Positions 43,067 through 51,972 of a stretch of DNA of 64,000 nucleotides are shown piece after piece (the stretch's first letter is position 1; the number at the start of each line of letters is the position of its first letter). The stretch comes from Lachnospiraceae bacterium (lineage in GTDB: Bacteria; Bacillota; Clostridia; Lachnospirales; Lachnospiraceae): NCBI GenBank assembly GCA_014804795.1, contig JAAUZC010000044.1, positions 1-64,000 of the forward strand, written 5' to 3'. A program made the translations under genes and the position numbers. The notes under the pieces are model-generated. The model made no database searches. It was given only the letters and a program-made list of their open reading frames with translations, and was not told the origin of the DNA.

Positions 43067-43222
43067 AACTTTAACTCCTCCTCTTCCGGCTCTGTATTTT
43101 GTGATACAGGATATTCTCATAATACGCCGCAATATGCTATGCTGTCTTTTCCAGTATAATCCTTTTATCATAAAATGAAAATAGACAAAACACACAATTT
43201 CGGGCGTAAATGTGCTTCTCTT

Positions 43223-46200
43223 TTATCGTTTCTGAACGCCGATCATTACTGTCTCACCGTTCACATTCCATTCCTTTGCACCTGCGAGAGCTTCCTCATA
43301 ACCAATCGCTTCCGCCAGCACCTTTTCGGAAATTGCGGCCACATTTTCCTTTACGATATCCGCAATCTTCTCATTTCCTGTGATAGAAACATTTATATGA
43401 TCCATCACTTCAAAGCCGGCATCTTTCCGCATCGTCTGAATCTTGCTGATCACCTCCGTCGAAAAGCCTTCTTTTAACAGTTCTTCCGTCAGGTTTGTAT
43501 CAAGCACTACCGTCACGTCTTTGTCCGCCTGTGCCACAAAACCCTCTTTCTGGGATACTTCGATCAACAGATCCGCCTCCGCAAGAGAAATATTCACGCC
43601 GTCCACTTCAAAGTTAAGCGTCCCGCCTTCTTTCAGGGAAGTCACAGCCTCCACAGCGGAAAGTCCGTTAATATTTGCCAGATAAGCCCTGATGCCGCCG
43701 AGCTGCTTGCCGTATTTCGGTCCCACCGTGCGTAACTGAGGCTTGAAGCTGTAGCTTGTATAGGAGGAGACATCCTCTGCAAATGTCACTTTCTTCACAT
43801 TCAGTTCATCCCTGACAATATCCTGATAGAATGCCGGCAGTTCGCTCTCCGCTTTCACGATCATTTCTCCGATCGGCTGACGGTTTTTGATATTCGCTTC
43901 GTTTCTCGCTGCTCTGCCGAGTACCACGATACGCAATACCTCTTCCATACAATCTTCCAGTTCTTTGTCGACAAACTCCCTCTTTACTATCGGGAAGTCG
44001 CAAAGATGAATGCTTTCCGGTGCAGTTTTGTCAACGCTGCACACCAGATTCCGGTAAATTTCCTCTGTCATGAAAGGTACCATCGGAGCCGCGCATTTGC
44101 AAATTTCCACAAGCGCCGTATACAGCGTCATATAAGCATTGATCTTATCCTGCTCCATACCCTTCGCCCAGAAACGCTCCCTGCTTCTGCGGACATACCA
44201 GTTACTCATCTCATCCACAAAATTGTCTAACACCCTTCCGGCTTCCGGAATTCTGTAATTGTCAAGGTTCTCATCCACCTGCCCGATTGCCGTATTCAGT
44301 TTGGACAACAGCCATTTATCCATTACAGGCAGTTTCTCATAGTCCAACGTATATTTTGACGCATCAAATCCGTCAATATTTGCATACAGCACAAAGAATG
44401 CATAGGTATTCCAAAGTGTGCCAAGGAACTTTCTCTGCCCCTCCTGTACCGCTTTTCCATGGAACCTGTTTGGCAGCCACGGAGCCGAATTAATATAGAA
44501 ATACCAGCGGATCGCATCAGCGCCATAGGTTTCCAGCGCCTCAAACGGATCTACCGAATTACCTTTACTCTTACTCATCTTCTGCCCGTTTTCGTCCTGC
44601 ACATGGCCGAGCACGATAACATTTTCAAAAGGTGATCTGTTAAATAACAGCGTGGACTCTGCCATCAGAGAATAGAACCATCCCCTTGTCTGGTCCACTG
44701 CCTCAGAAATAAACTGTGCCGGGAACTGAGCCTCAAACAGTTCCTTATTTTCAAACGGATAGTGATGCTGTGCAAACGGCATGGCGCCGGAATCAAACCA
44801 ACAGTCAATCACTTCCGGTACACGCTTCATCGTTTTGCCGCATTCCGGACAGGTACAGGTGATCTCATCAATATACGGTCTGTGCAGTTCCACGTCCTTC
44901 GCTTTCGGATTGCCGGAAAGTTTCTCCAGTTCTTCCCTGGAACCGATCGCTTCCTGATGGCCGCAGCCTTCACACTCCCACACATTTAACGGCGTTCCCC
45001 AATAACGGTTTCTGGAAACACCCCAGTCCTGAATATTCTCCAACCAGTTCCCAAACCGGCCTTCACCGATCGACGCAGGAATCCAGTTTACCGTCTTATT
45101 ATTTTTCACAAGATCGTCCCGCACCGCAGTCATCCTGATAAACCATGACTCTCTTGCATAGTAGATAAGCGGTGTATCGCATCGCCAGCAGAACGGATAA
45201 TCATGCTCAAATTTCGGTGCGGAGAACAGCTTGCCCTCTTTATCCAGATCTACAAGAATATCCTTGTCCGCATCCTTGACAAACTTCCCTGCATAGGGCG
45301 TCTCGTCTGTCATATTCCCCTGTCCGTCCACAAACTGTACAAAAGGCAGATCGTACTTACGTCCCACATTTGCATCGTCCTCACCAAAGGCCGGTGCGAT
45401 GTGAACGATACCTGTACCGTCCGACATTGTGACATAAGTGTCACATGTTACATAATGTCCCTTCTTATGCTGTTTTGCTGCCGATTCTCCCGCGCAGGCA
45501 AAAAGCGGTTCGTATTCTTTATATTCCAGATCTTTTCCGGTATAAGTTTCCAGTATCTCGTATGCAGGTTTTCCTTCCTCTGCCAATGCTCCCAGCACGT
45601 TGTCCAAAAGCTCTTTTGCCATATAATAAATATAACCGTCAGCCGCTTTGACTTTACAGTAAGTATCTTCCGGGTTCACGCAGAGTGCCACATTGGAGGG
45701 CAGTGTCCAGGGTGTGGTCGTCCAGGCCAGGAAATAGGTATTTTCCTCACCCACTGTTTTAAAACGCACCACTGCGGAACGCTCTTTTACCGCTTTATAG
45801 CCCTGTGCCACCTCATGGGAGGATAACGGCGTACCGCATCTCGGGCAATAAGGCACGATCTTAAATCCTTTGTAGAGCAGCCCCTTATCCCAGATCTGCT
45901 TTAAAGCCCACCACTCGGACTCAATAAAATCATCATGATAAGTCACATAAGGGTCATCCATATCGGCCCAGAAACCGACTGTGCCGGAGAAATCTTCCCA
46001 CATGCCCTTGTACTGCCATACGGATTCCTTACATTTCTCGATAAACGGTGCAAGACCATACTGCTCGATCTGCTCTTTTCCGTCCAGTCCCAACTCTTTT
46101 TCCACTTCCAGTTCCACCGGCAGGCCATGCGTATCCCAGCCCGCTTTTCTTGGCACCATATATCCTTTCATGGTTCTGTAACGCGGAATCATATCCTTGA

Positions 46201-46390
46201 TCACACGGGTCAGTACATGACCGATATGCGGTTTTCCGTTTGCTGTCGGCGGACCGTCATAAAATGTATAAGTCGGACCGTCTTTTCTGTTGTCCATAGA
46301 TTTCCGGAAAATATCATTTTCTTTCCAGAACTGACAGACCTCTTTTTCTCTGTCTACAAAATTCAGATTGGTATCAACTTTCTGGTACAT
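43223..46390 (-). CDS. ileS: Isoleucyl-tRNA synthetase, type 2
   Basis: Charges tRNA-Ile. It is 1055 aa, class I. The HIGH motif lies in GPPTANGKPHIGHVLTR and KMSKS in NGQKMSKSKGN. An editing domain and a zinc-binding CTCPECGKT segment lie between them. The GPPTANG signature and length of over 1,030 aa mark the eukaryote-like type 2 form; type 1 enzymes carry GPPYANG and are about 920 aa. Type 2 enzymes are typically insensitive to mupirocin. GGAGAGG precedes the ATG at 46390. It has its own promoter and a leader hairpin, but no T-box was found. Confidence 0.95.
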   Translation of the reverse strand: MYQKVDTNLNFVDREKEVCQFWKENDIFRKSMDNRKDGPTYTFYDGPPTANGKPHIGHVLTRVIKDMIPRYRTMKGYMVPRKAGWDTHGLPVELEVEKELGLDGKEQIEQYGLAPFIEKCKESVWQYKGMWEDFSGTVGFWADMDDPYVTYHDDFIESEWWALKQIWDKGLLYKGFKIVPYCPRCGTPLSSHEVAQGYKAVKERSAVVRFKTVGEENTYFLAWTTTPWTLPSNVALCVNPEDTYCKVKAADGYIYYMAKELLDNVLGALAEEGKPAYEILETYTGKDLEYKEYEPLFACAGESAAKQHKKGHYVTCDTYVTMSDGTGIVHIAPAFGEDDANVGRKYDLPFVQFVDGQGNMTDETPYAGKFVKDADKDILVDLDKEGKLFSAPKFEHDYPFCWRCDTPLIYYARESWFIRMTAVRDDLVKNNKTVNWIPASIGEGRFGNWLENIQDWGVSRNRYWGTPLNVWECEGCGHQEAIGSREELEKLSGNPKAKDVELHRPYIDEITCTCPECGKTMKRVPEVIDCWFDSGAMPFAQHHYPFENKELFEAQFPAQFISEAVDQTRGWFYSLMAESTLLFNRSPFENVIVLGHVQDENGQKMSKSKGNSVDPFEALETYGADAIRWYFYINSAPWLPNRFHGKAVQEGQRKFLGTLWNTYAFFVLYANIDGFDASKYTLDYEKLPVMDKWLLSKLNTAIGQVDENLDNYRIPEAGRVLDNFVDEMSNWYVRRSRERFWAKGMEQDKINAYMTLYTALVEICKCAAPMVPFMTEEIYRNLVCSVDKTAPESIHLCDFPIVKREFVDKELEDCMEEVLRIVVLGRAARNEANIKNRQPIGEMIVKAESELPAFYQDIVRDELNVKKVTFAEDVSSYTSYSFKPQLRTVGPKYGKQLGGIRAYLANINGLSAVEAVTSLKEGGTLNFEVDGVNISLAEADLLIEVSQKEGFVAQADKDVTVVLDTNLTEELLKEGFSTEVISKIQTMRKDAGFEVMDHINVSITGNEKIADIVKENVAAISEKVLAEAIGYEEALAGAKEWNVNGETVMIGVQKR

Positions 46391-46425
46391 GGCCTCTCCT
46401 TTTTCTTCTTTACTTATCACAAAAG

Positions 46426-46453
46426 AATCCTGCCTCCCTGTTTCGGCAGGATT
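46426..46453 (-). terminator. Leader hairpin / attenuator-like structure of ileS
   Basis: AATCCTGCC (46426-46434) pairs with GGCAGGATT (46445-46453), followed on the minus strand by CTTTTG, about 35 bases before the ileS start. It resembles a weak terminator in the leader, but the T-box sequence that usually goes with it is absent. Confidence 0.5.
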
Positions 46454-46501
46454 TTAAACAATATTGCTTCTTAATCTATTATTAAGATATTTAACAGTAC
46501 C

Positions 46502-46530
46502 AGTTTAATGGGATGCACAGGAAATGTCAA
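46502..46530 (-). promoter_or_regulatory. Promoter of ileS
   Basis: TTGACA (46525-46530), a 17-base spacer and TAAACT (46502-46507) on the minus strand. Confidence 0.75.
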
Positions 46531-46553
46531 GAAGTTATTGTTATCCGGATGCC

Positions 46554-46582
46554 TTGTTTTTTCAACGAAATAGGTGTAAAAT
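46554..46582 (+). promoter_or_regulatory. Promoter of pncB
   Basis: TTGTTT, a 17-base spacer and TAAAAT. It lies back to back with the ileS promoter, 23 bases between the two -35 boxes. Confidence 0.65.
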
Positions 46583-46625
46583 AGTAGCATTTAAAAGGAA
46601 TGGTTCACTCAAAAGGAGGATATCT

Positions 46626-48080
46626 ATGGACCGACAGAATTTAACTTTGCTTACTGATTTGTATGAGCTTACCATGATGCAGGGATATTTTCGCAACATG
46701 TCCCGAAATGAAACCGTTATTTTTGATGCATTCTACCGCAGCAATCCAAACGGGGGCGGCTATGCGATCTCGGCCGGGTTGGAACAGTTAATAAAATACA
46801 TTAAAGAACTTCATTTTGCTCCGCAGGACATTGAATACCTTGCCGGTCTCCATATTTTTGATCAGGATTTTCTGGATTATCTCGCTGACTTCCGCTTTTC
46901 CGGCAGCATCTACGCCATTCCGGAAGGCACTGTTATTTTCCCAAGGGAACCTATTGTAAAAGTCGTTGCACCAATTATGGAAGCGCAGCTTATTGAAACT
47001 GCCATTTTGAATATTATCAATCACCAGTCTCTGATCGCCACAAAGGCTTCCCGTATCTGTTTCGCGGCAAGGGGCGACAGTATTATGGAATTCGGGCTGC
47101 GCAGGGCACAGGGTCCTGATGCCGGAACCTACGGCGCAAGAGCGGCCGTGATCGGCGGCTGCGTCGGCACTTCCAACGTACTCTGCGGGCAGCTTTTTGA
47201 CGTACCGGTAATGGGTACCCATGCCCACAGCTGGATCATGAGTTTCCCGGATGAATATACAGCATTTAAAACCTACGCGGAAATGTATCCCTCCGCCTGC
47301 ATTCTGCTTGCAGATACTTATGATACGTTAAAATCCGGCGTTCCCAACGCAATCCGCGTATTTCAGGAAATGAAGGACGCAGGTGTAGATTTAAGCTATT
47401 ACGGCATCCGTCTGGATAGCGGCGATCTCGCCTATCTCTCCAAAAAAGCCAGAAAGATGTTGGATGAAGCGGGATTTCCGGATGCGGTCATCTGTGCTTC
47501 CAACGATCTGGATGAGTACCTGATCGATTCCCTGAAAGTACAGGGTGCCGCCATCACCTCCTGGGGTGTCGGCACAAACCTGATCACCAGCAAAGACTGG
47601 CCTGCGTTCGGCGGTGTCTACAAGTTAGCTGCTATTATGGATGAAAACGGAACATTCATCCCGAAGATCAAACTTTCCGAAAATTCCGAGAAAGTGACGA
47701 ATCCGGGCAACAAGACAATCTACCGTATTTACGACAATGAGACCGGCAAGATAAAGGCCGACCTGATCTGCCTTGTGGATGAGACTTTTTCCGAAGAAGA
47801 ACCCCTGCTTCTTTTTGACCCGCAGGAACCCTGGAAAAAAACAAAATTAAAACCCGGCACCTACACGCTGCGGGAGATCTTAAAACCTGTCTTTCTGGAC
47901 GGAAAATGCGTCTATGAGTCTCCCAAAGTGATGGATATCAGAGACTACTGTAAGAAAGAGCTTTCCACCCTCTGGGATGAGACGCGAAGACTGGTCAATC
48001 CGCAGGAAGTTTATGTGGATCTGTCCGATAAACTCTACCATATCAAGATCGATCTGCTGGAGGAGATGGGCAAAGAGTAA
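46626..48080 (+). CDS. pncB: Nicotinate phosphoribosyltransferase
   Basis: Salvages nicotinate to nicotinate mononucleotide for NAD synthesis. It is 484 aa. The N-terminal LLTDLYELTMMQGYF is diagnostic. The phosphorylated His region reads MGTHAHSWIMSFPDE, and the phosphoribosyl-binding part includes IRLDSGDLAYLSKKAR and TSWGVGTNLITS. AGGAGGAT lies 5 bases before the ATG at 46626. Its stop is 5 bases from the convergent hydrolase stop, and the two stops lie within an AGAGTAAAT/ATTTACTCT inverted repeat. Confidence 0.95.
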   Translation: MDRQNLTLLTDLYELTMMQGYFRNMSRNETVIFDAFYRSNPNGGGYAISAGLEQLIKYIKELHFAPQDIEYLAGLHIFDQDFLDYLADFRFSGSIYAIPEGTVIFPREPIVKVVAPIMEAQLIETAILNIINHQSLIATKASRICFAARGDSIMEFGLRRAQGPDAGTYGARAAVIGGCVGTSNVLCGQLFDVPVMGTHAHSWIMSFPDEYTAFKTYAEMYPSACILLADTYDTLKSGVPNAIRVFQEMKDAGVDLSYYGIRLDSGDLAYLSKKARKMLDEAGFPDAVICASNDLDEYLIDSLKVQGAAITSWGVGTNLITSKDWPAFGGVYKLAAIMDENGTFIPKIKLSENSEKVTNPGNKTIYRIYDNETGKIKADLICLVDETFSEEEPLLLFDPQEPWKKTKLKPGTYTLREILKPVFLDGKCVYESPKVMDIRDYCKKELSTLWDETRRLVNPQEVYVDLSDKLYHIKIDLLEEMGKE

Positions 48081-48085
48081 ATGAT

Positions 48086-49051
48086 TTACTCTGTTGTCTT
48101 TTCCCGTAATTCCAGGAAAGTAAATATCTCATCCATGTAGGCTTCCAGTTTATCGCCGGGCATTCTGTTGATCTCATGTTTGGATTCTTTTACCACTTTC
48201 CGGCCATTTGGTATACGGCAAAGGAACAGATCCTGTTCCTTTGCCCGCACAAAAGTATCATTTACAGCCTGAAACAGCAGCACCGGAATGGAAATACCGG
48301 CCGCACGTTCCAGGGTAATGGCTCTTTTTCCGGCTTTCATCGCCTGCAGCGCCCAGCCGTAACTTGCACAACTTGTCTGATATTCCGCATGCTCTCTGCG
48401 CAGCTTCAAATAATAGCAGTGGCGCGCCGAAGAATCGCCGCCGCTGTTTTCAAAAGGCTCTTCCGGATCAAATCTCCCCGTTGTAAAAAGGCGTTTTTTC
48501 TTTTTCCCGAAAAGAATTGCCGTACGGCATAAAAGCCCCGCCGCAAAATCCGGAATACCTCCATTGTTGATGCCATACATAGGCGCATTTAACACCGCTT
48601 TTTCAAAGGTCTCCGGATATTTTTCCAGATACAGTGTGCCAATACAGCCACCCATGGAATGAGCATAGAGATATAACGGCTTCTTTTCAGACCTCGGCAT
48701 AACTTCTGCCATGATAAATCTGTGAAAATCCTCTACATACTGTGAAAAATCATCTACATGCACCAACTGTAAATCTTCCACTTCCCGGAAAGATCTTCCA
48801 TGACCGCGATGGTCAACAATTGCCGCCTGGTATCCTTCCTTATGTATATAATAAATCAGCTCATGATATTTTTCACAGGACTCCGTAAACCCGAAACTGA
48901 TCACAATGGTACCTTTCGGATCAGGACGCCCGTAAAACTCAAAATACAGTCCCTCCGTACTGCCGCGGACAGCATATTCTTTCAGGTAAGGCTCCACGGT
49001 GTCCGTCATCCGCTCTTCATACCGTTCTTCTTCTATCACTTTTGCTTCCAT
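48086..49051 (-). CDS. Alpha/beta hydrolase, monoacylglycerol lipase / lysophospholipase type
   Basis: 321 aa, Hydrolase_4 family. The oxyanion region is SFGFTESCEKYHELI, the mid-strand DHRGHGRS, and the nucleophile elbow YAHSMGGCIG has the catalytic Ser. Asp lies in LFQAVNDTFV and His in ESKHEINRMPGD. It starts 2 bases after the MFS gene stop, so the pair is cotranscribed. A lipid ester or short acyl substrate is likely; the exact substrate is unknown. Confidence 0.88.
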   Translation of the reverse strand: MEAKVIEEERYEERMTDTVEPYLKEYAVRGSTEGLYFEFYGRPDPKGTIVISFGFTESCEKYHELIYYIHKEGYQAAIVDHRGHGRSFREVEDLQLVHVDDFSQYVEDFHRFIMAEVMPRSEKKPLYLYAHSMGGCIGTLYLEKYPETFEKAVLNAPMYGINNGGIPDFAAGLLCRTAILFGKKKKRLFTTGRFDPEEPFENSGGDSSARHCYYLKLRREHAEYQTSCASYGWALQAMKAGKRAITLERAAGISIPVLLFQAVNDTFVRAKEQDLFLCRIPNGRKVVKESKHEINRMPGDKLEAYMDEIFTFLELREKTTE

Positions 49052-49053
49052 AG

Positions 49054-50409
49054 TTATTTCCCGCCGCCAATCACACTATTAATCTTTTTCTCATTATAAA
49101 ATACAAGGATAACGCCGCCGACAAATGCCAGGCCGCAGGATACAGCCGCTACGATACGGTAACCTGTTCCGCCGCTGCCAAGCGTAGCCAGTGCCGTAAA
49201 CAACAGCATCGATACGCTCTGCCCCAGCTTAAACGCAAAGGTGCGCGCCGCATAGAACATGCCCTCACGGTTCTCTCCTGTTTTCTTTGCATCACTCTCG
49301 GAAATATCAGCAACCATAGCCTGCGGCAAAATGCCGAAAATTGCCATCGGGAATGCAGCTGCCACCACCAGAATAAATCCCTGCGCCACCGGCGAAATGC
49401 CAAGTCCGGGCCCCATTAACGCCGTATAACCGAAGCATACCGCAAAGATCGCAAAGGCGGTCAGCACCAGATTCCGCTTGCCGAATTTTCTTGTCAAAAG
49501 ATTGACCGGCACATAGAACACTAACGATAACGCTGTCATCGCCACAAAAAATACTGTGGACATACTCTCTGAAAGTCCCAGTAAAGAAGTGACGAAAAAC
49601 GGCAGCCCGGTCTGGAACATGGTAAGCCCTATCCAATAAAATATATCGGAACCCACAAAAATGCAGAACTCTTTATTTTTGAATGTCTTGATCAAAGAAG
49701 ACAATGCCGTTCCTTCTGTGGGTTGAGAGTTTACATAATCTTTCTCTTTGATCGCAAATACCGGAACCTCCATACAGATAAACGCAATGACCGCAAGAAG
49801 CGCGAATGTTATCCGCATAGCCGTCACACGTCCAAAGGACGGCTCCATCAGTCCCCAGATCACCGGCGCCACGTAAGCAAGCGCCGTACCGACAATAAAT
49901 GTCAGGGAAATAGCGGTACTGATATTCATCCGCTGTGCCTGATCATGTCCCAGCTCCGGAATGAGCGCGTTAAACGGTGTACAGTAAGCGGTGATCGAAA
50001 GATAATAACACATCGTAAACACAAGCAGCCAGATCACATTGACCGCAGAAGTATGCCCCACCGGCGCACAAAACACCATCAGCGTGGAAACCGCAAGCGG
50101 CGCTGCCGCCCATTTCAAAAAAGGAATCCTCCGGCCCAGTTTGGACTTACATTTATCTGACAAAGATGCGATCCACGGATCCGTCACCGCATCAAAAACC
50201 CGGCCCAGTGCTGTGATTGCGCCGATGATCGTAAACACGCCAAGCAATACACGCCCCTGCGGAATAAATAACGTTTGACCTGCCGCCTGCGCCGTCTCAT
50301 CCGGCTGATAAAAATACACCAGCCAATTGGATATCAGCCCCGACAACATTGCCCATCCCAACTGTCCGACTGCCAACAACCATACTTTACTTTTTGATAA
50401 TGATTTCAT
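49054..50409 (-). CDS. MFS transporter, glycoside-pentoside-hexuronide:cation symporter family
   Basis: 451 aa with about 12 membrane helices. The GPH (MelB-like) family shows in GRVFDAVTDPWIASLSDKCKSKLGRRIPFL (loop between helices 2 and 3). GGGGG lies 8 bases before the ATG. It is the first gene of a two-gene unit with the alpha/beta hydrolase. A sodium- or proton-coupled glycoside substrate is expected from the family, but pairing with a lipase-like enzyme gives no clear substrate. Confidence 0.88.
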   Translation of the reverse strand: MKSLSKSKVWLLAVGQLGWAMLSGLISNWLVYFYQPDETAQAAGQTLFIPQGRVLLGVFTIIGAITALGRVFDAVTDPWIASLSDKCKSKLGRRIPFLKWAAAPLAVSTLMVFCAPVGHTSAVNVIWLLVFTMCYYLSITAYCTPFNALIPELGHDQAQRMNISTAISLTFIVGTALAYVAPVIWGLMEPSFGRVTAMRITFALLAVIAFICMEVPVFAIKEKDYVNSQPTEGTALSSLIKTFKNKEFCIFVGSDIFYWIGLTMFQTGLPFFVTSLLGLSESMSTVFFVAMTALSLVFYVPVNLLTRKFGKRNLVLTAFAIFAVCFGYTALMGPGLGISPVAQGFILVVAAAFPMAIFGILPQAMVADISESDAKKTGENREGMFYAARTFAFKLGQSVSMLLFTALATLGSGGTGYRIVAAVSCGLAFVGGVILVFYNEKKINSVIGGGK

Positions 50410-50492
50410 ATATTTACCCCCATTTTGAACAAAGTTACATCATAAATCATATTATAATAAACGCATGCTATTTTATCAAGCAACAACTGCAA

Positions 50493-50526
50493 GCAATAAA
50501 AAAGAGGCTTACGCCCCTTTTTTATT
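50493..50526 (-). terminator. Terminator of spoVT
   Basis: AAAAAAGGGGC and GCCTCTTTTTT (minus strand) around GTAA form a stem with a T-run. It overlaps the spoVT stop codon. Confidence 0.8.
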
Positions 50527-51067
50527 GTTCCATCTGCCGCCCCAGAAAACCGGCCGCCGACAAGATCAGTTTTTGCTCGACTTCCCCCATCTTGCCCTTT
50601 TCCGCATTATTTAACAACATAACAGCTCCTATCACATCACCTTCGCTGATAATCGGACTGATCGCCTCCTGTCTGAATTCTTCCGCATTGTCCTGCGTCA
50701 CCGGAATAAAATCTCTTTCCCCCTTGATACTGACCACGCTTTCCCTGTTATTTACTTTACTCTCCAATTCCCTGCTGACATATTTTCCGACAGAATTTTT
50801 CATACCGCCTGCCGCCGCAATGATCTGATCTCTGTCCGCGATCATCGCCACATGTCCCGAAACCTGCGCAAGGCTCTCCGCATATTGTTTTGCAAAAGTG
50901 GACATCTCGCCTATCGGTGAATATTTTTTTAAAATGATCTCGCCTTCCCTGTCTGTAAAAATTTCAAGCGGGTCCGATTCCCTTATTCTGAGAGTACGCC
51001 TGATTTCCTTTGGAATCACTACCCGCCCCAGATCATCTATTCTTCGCACAATACCCGTTGCTTTCAT
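50522..51067 (-). CDS. spoVT: Stage V sporulation protein T (AbrB-type forespore regulator)
   Basis: Transcription factor that modulates sigma-G genes in the forespore. It is 181 aa. The N-terminal AbrB swapped-hairpin DNA-binding domain (residues 1-52) is TGIVRRIDDLGRVVIPKEI. A GAF-like C-terminal domain follows (about 55-180). I chose the ATG at 51067 because homologues start with MKATGIVRRID and GGAGG lies 10 bases upstream. A sigma-G-like promoter lies 45 bases upstream. The ribosome site is inside one arm of a 16-bp inverted repeat. Confidence 0.95.
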   Translation of the reverse strand: MKATGIVRRIDDLGRVVIPKEIRRTLRIRESDPLEIFTDREGEIILKKYSPIGEMSTFAKQYAESLAQVSGHVAMIADRDQIIAAAGGMKNSVGKYVSRELESKVNNRESVVSIKGERDFIPVTQDNAEEFRQEAISPIISEGDVIGAVMLLNNAEKGKMGEVEQKLILSAAGFLGRQMEQ

Positions 51068-51074
51068 AATTAAA

Positions 51075-51133
51075 GTTCCTCCATTTACAGTTTTTTCTAA
51101 CGTTTCCATGTTAGTATCTGTAAATGAAGGAAC
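51075..51133 (-). promoter_or_regulatory. spoVT leader inverted repeat that covers the ribosome site
   Basis: 51075-51090 (GTTCCTCCATTTACAG) and 51118-51133 (CTGTAAATGAAGGAAC) are complementary at 15 of 16 positions, the other being a possible G-U pair in RNA. A nested CTAAC/GTTAG stem lies between them. The 3' arm in mRNA includes GGAGG of the ribosome site. The 5' arm lies within the spacer of the sigma-G-like promoter, so it is missing from transcripts that start there. Confidence 0.6.
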
Positions 51134-51142
51134 TTCTATTCA
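51112..51142 (-). promoter_or_regulatory. Candidate sigma-G promoter of spoVT
   Basis: On the minus strand TGAATA (51137-51142), an 18-base spacer and GATACTA (51112-51118), close to the sigma-G pattern TGAATA and CATACTA. Bacillus spoVT is transcribed by sigma-G, which supports this reading. Confidence 0.65.
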
Positions 51143-51144
51143 GG

Positions 51145-51164
51145 GCTGAAAAATATTTTCAGCC
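51145..51164. repeat. Palindromic stem upstream of the spoVT promoter
   Basis: GGCTGAAAA and TTTTCAGCC form a 9-bp stem just past the hrb gene and just before the spoVT -35 box. It has no following T-run. It may be the 3' end of the hrb transcript or a protein site. Confidence 0.5.
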
Positions 51165-51193
51165 TGATAAAAAGAAATTCTAAAGCTTCATTC

Positions 51194-51814
51194 TTATCTT
51201 ATTTCCTTTTCAAAATCAGATGCGCCATGTTTGCACAGCGGGCAGACATAATCTGCGGGCAGTTCTTCACCTTCATATACATAACCGCAAATTTTGCACA
51301 CCCAGACGGTTTTTCCGGACGCCTCTTTCGGTGCTTCCGGTTTCGGCTTGATATTGTCCTGATAGTAGGTATAGGTGGCAGACGGTACATCAGAAAGTAC
51401 TTCCGCCGCCGTCACATCCGCAATAAACTGTGTATGTGTCCCCAGATCGATCTCCTGTACCACTTTCCCCGAGAGATAAGAATTCACGCCGTCTGTAATA
51501 TAATACAGTCCGTTTTCACTGCGCTTTTTCGGCCCGTAATCCTCGAATTTATCCACGTCTCTTCCGCTCTGGAAGCCAAAATGCTTAAACGTATCAAAGG
51601 ACGCATCCTCCGCCAAAACCGATACATTAAACAGCCCCGTCGCTTTTATCATATCATGCGTCTTATTCTGCTTATTTACTGTAATGGAAATCCGGTTCGG
51701 CACACTCGTTACCTGCATTGTCGTATTGGTAATGCACCCGTTATCAAATCCGTTTTCCTGCGCTGTCAAAACAAATAATCCATAGCTGAGTTTAAACATT
51801 GCACTCTGATCCAT
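51194..51814 (-). CDS. hrb: High-molecular-weight rubredoxin (flavin reductase-rubredoxin fusion)
   Basis: 206 aa. An FMN-binding flavin-reductase-like domain (about 1-155; LSYGLFVLTAQENGFDNGCITNT) is followed by a short linker and a rubredoxin domain (about 170-206) with two CxxC pairs (VWVCKICGYVYEG; DYVCPLCKHG) for iron. In acetogens Hrb shuttles electrons to oxygen-detoxifying flavoproteins. The ATG at 51814 has GGAGG 8 bases upstream. No partner flavodiiron protein is in the window. Confidence 0.92.
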   Translation of the reverse strand: MDQSAMFKLSYGLFVLTAQENGFDNGCITNTTMQVTSVPNRISITVNKQNKTHDMIKATGLFNVSVLAEDASFDTFKHFGFQSGRDVDKFEDYGPKKRSENGLYYITDGVNSYLSGKVVQEIDLGTHTQFIADVTAAEVLSDVPSATYTYYQDNIKPKPEAPKEASGKTVWVCKICGYVYEGEELPADYVCPLCKHGASDFEKEIR

Positions 51815-51972
51815 AAAAATATCCTCCATTTTCCAGCTTCTTTATCATTTAGCTTCTCCGAAACTTCTTTTCCTATTCAGTATATAGCACTGTTTCAGAC
51901 CAGTCAAGCAAAATCAGTAATCATTCCTGTTTTAATCTTCTATCAGACAATTACCGCCACAGCTGACTGCAC

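Noticed and set aside
46391-46625. T-box riboswitch before ileS
   Set aside because: The conserved T-box sequence and a specifier stem were not found in the short leader; only a terminator-like hairpin is present.
51068-51109. Upstream start for spoVT adding 14 residues
   Set aside because: The sigma-G-like promoter would start transcription about at this codon, and homologues begin at the downstream ATG.
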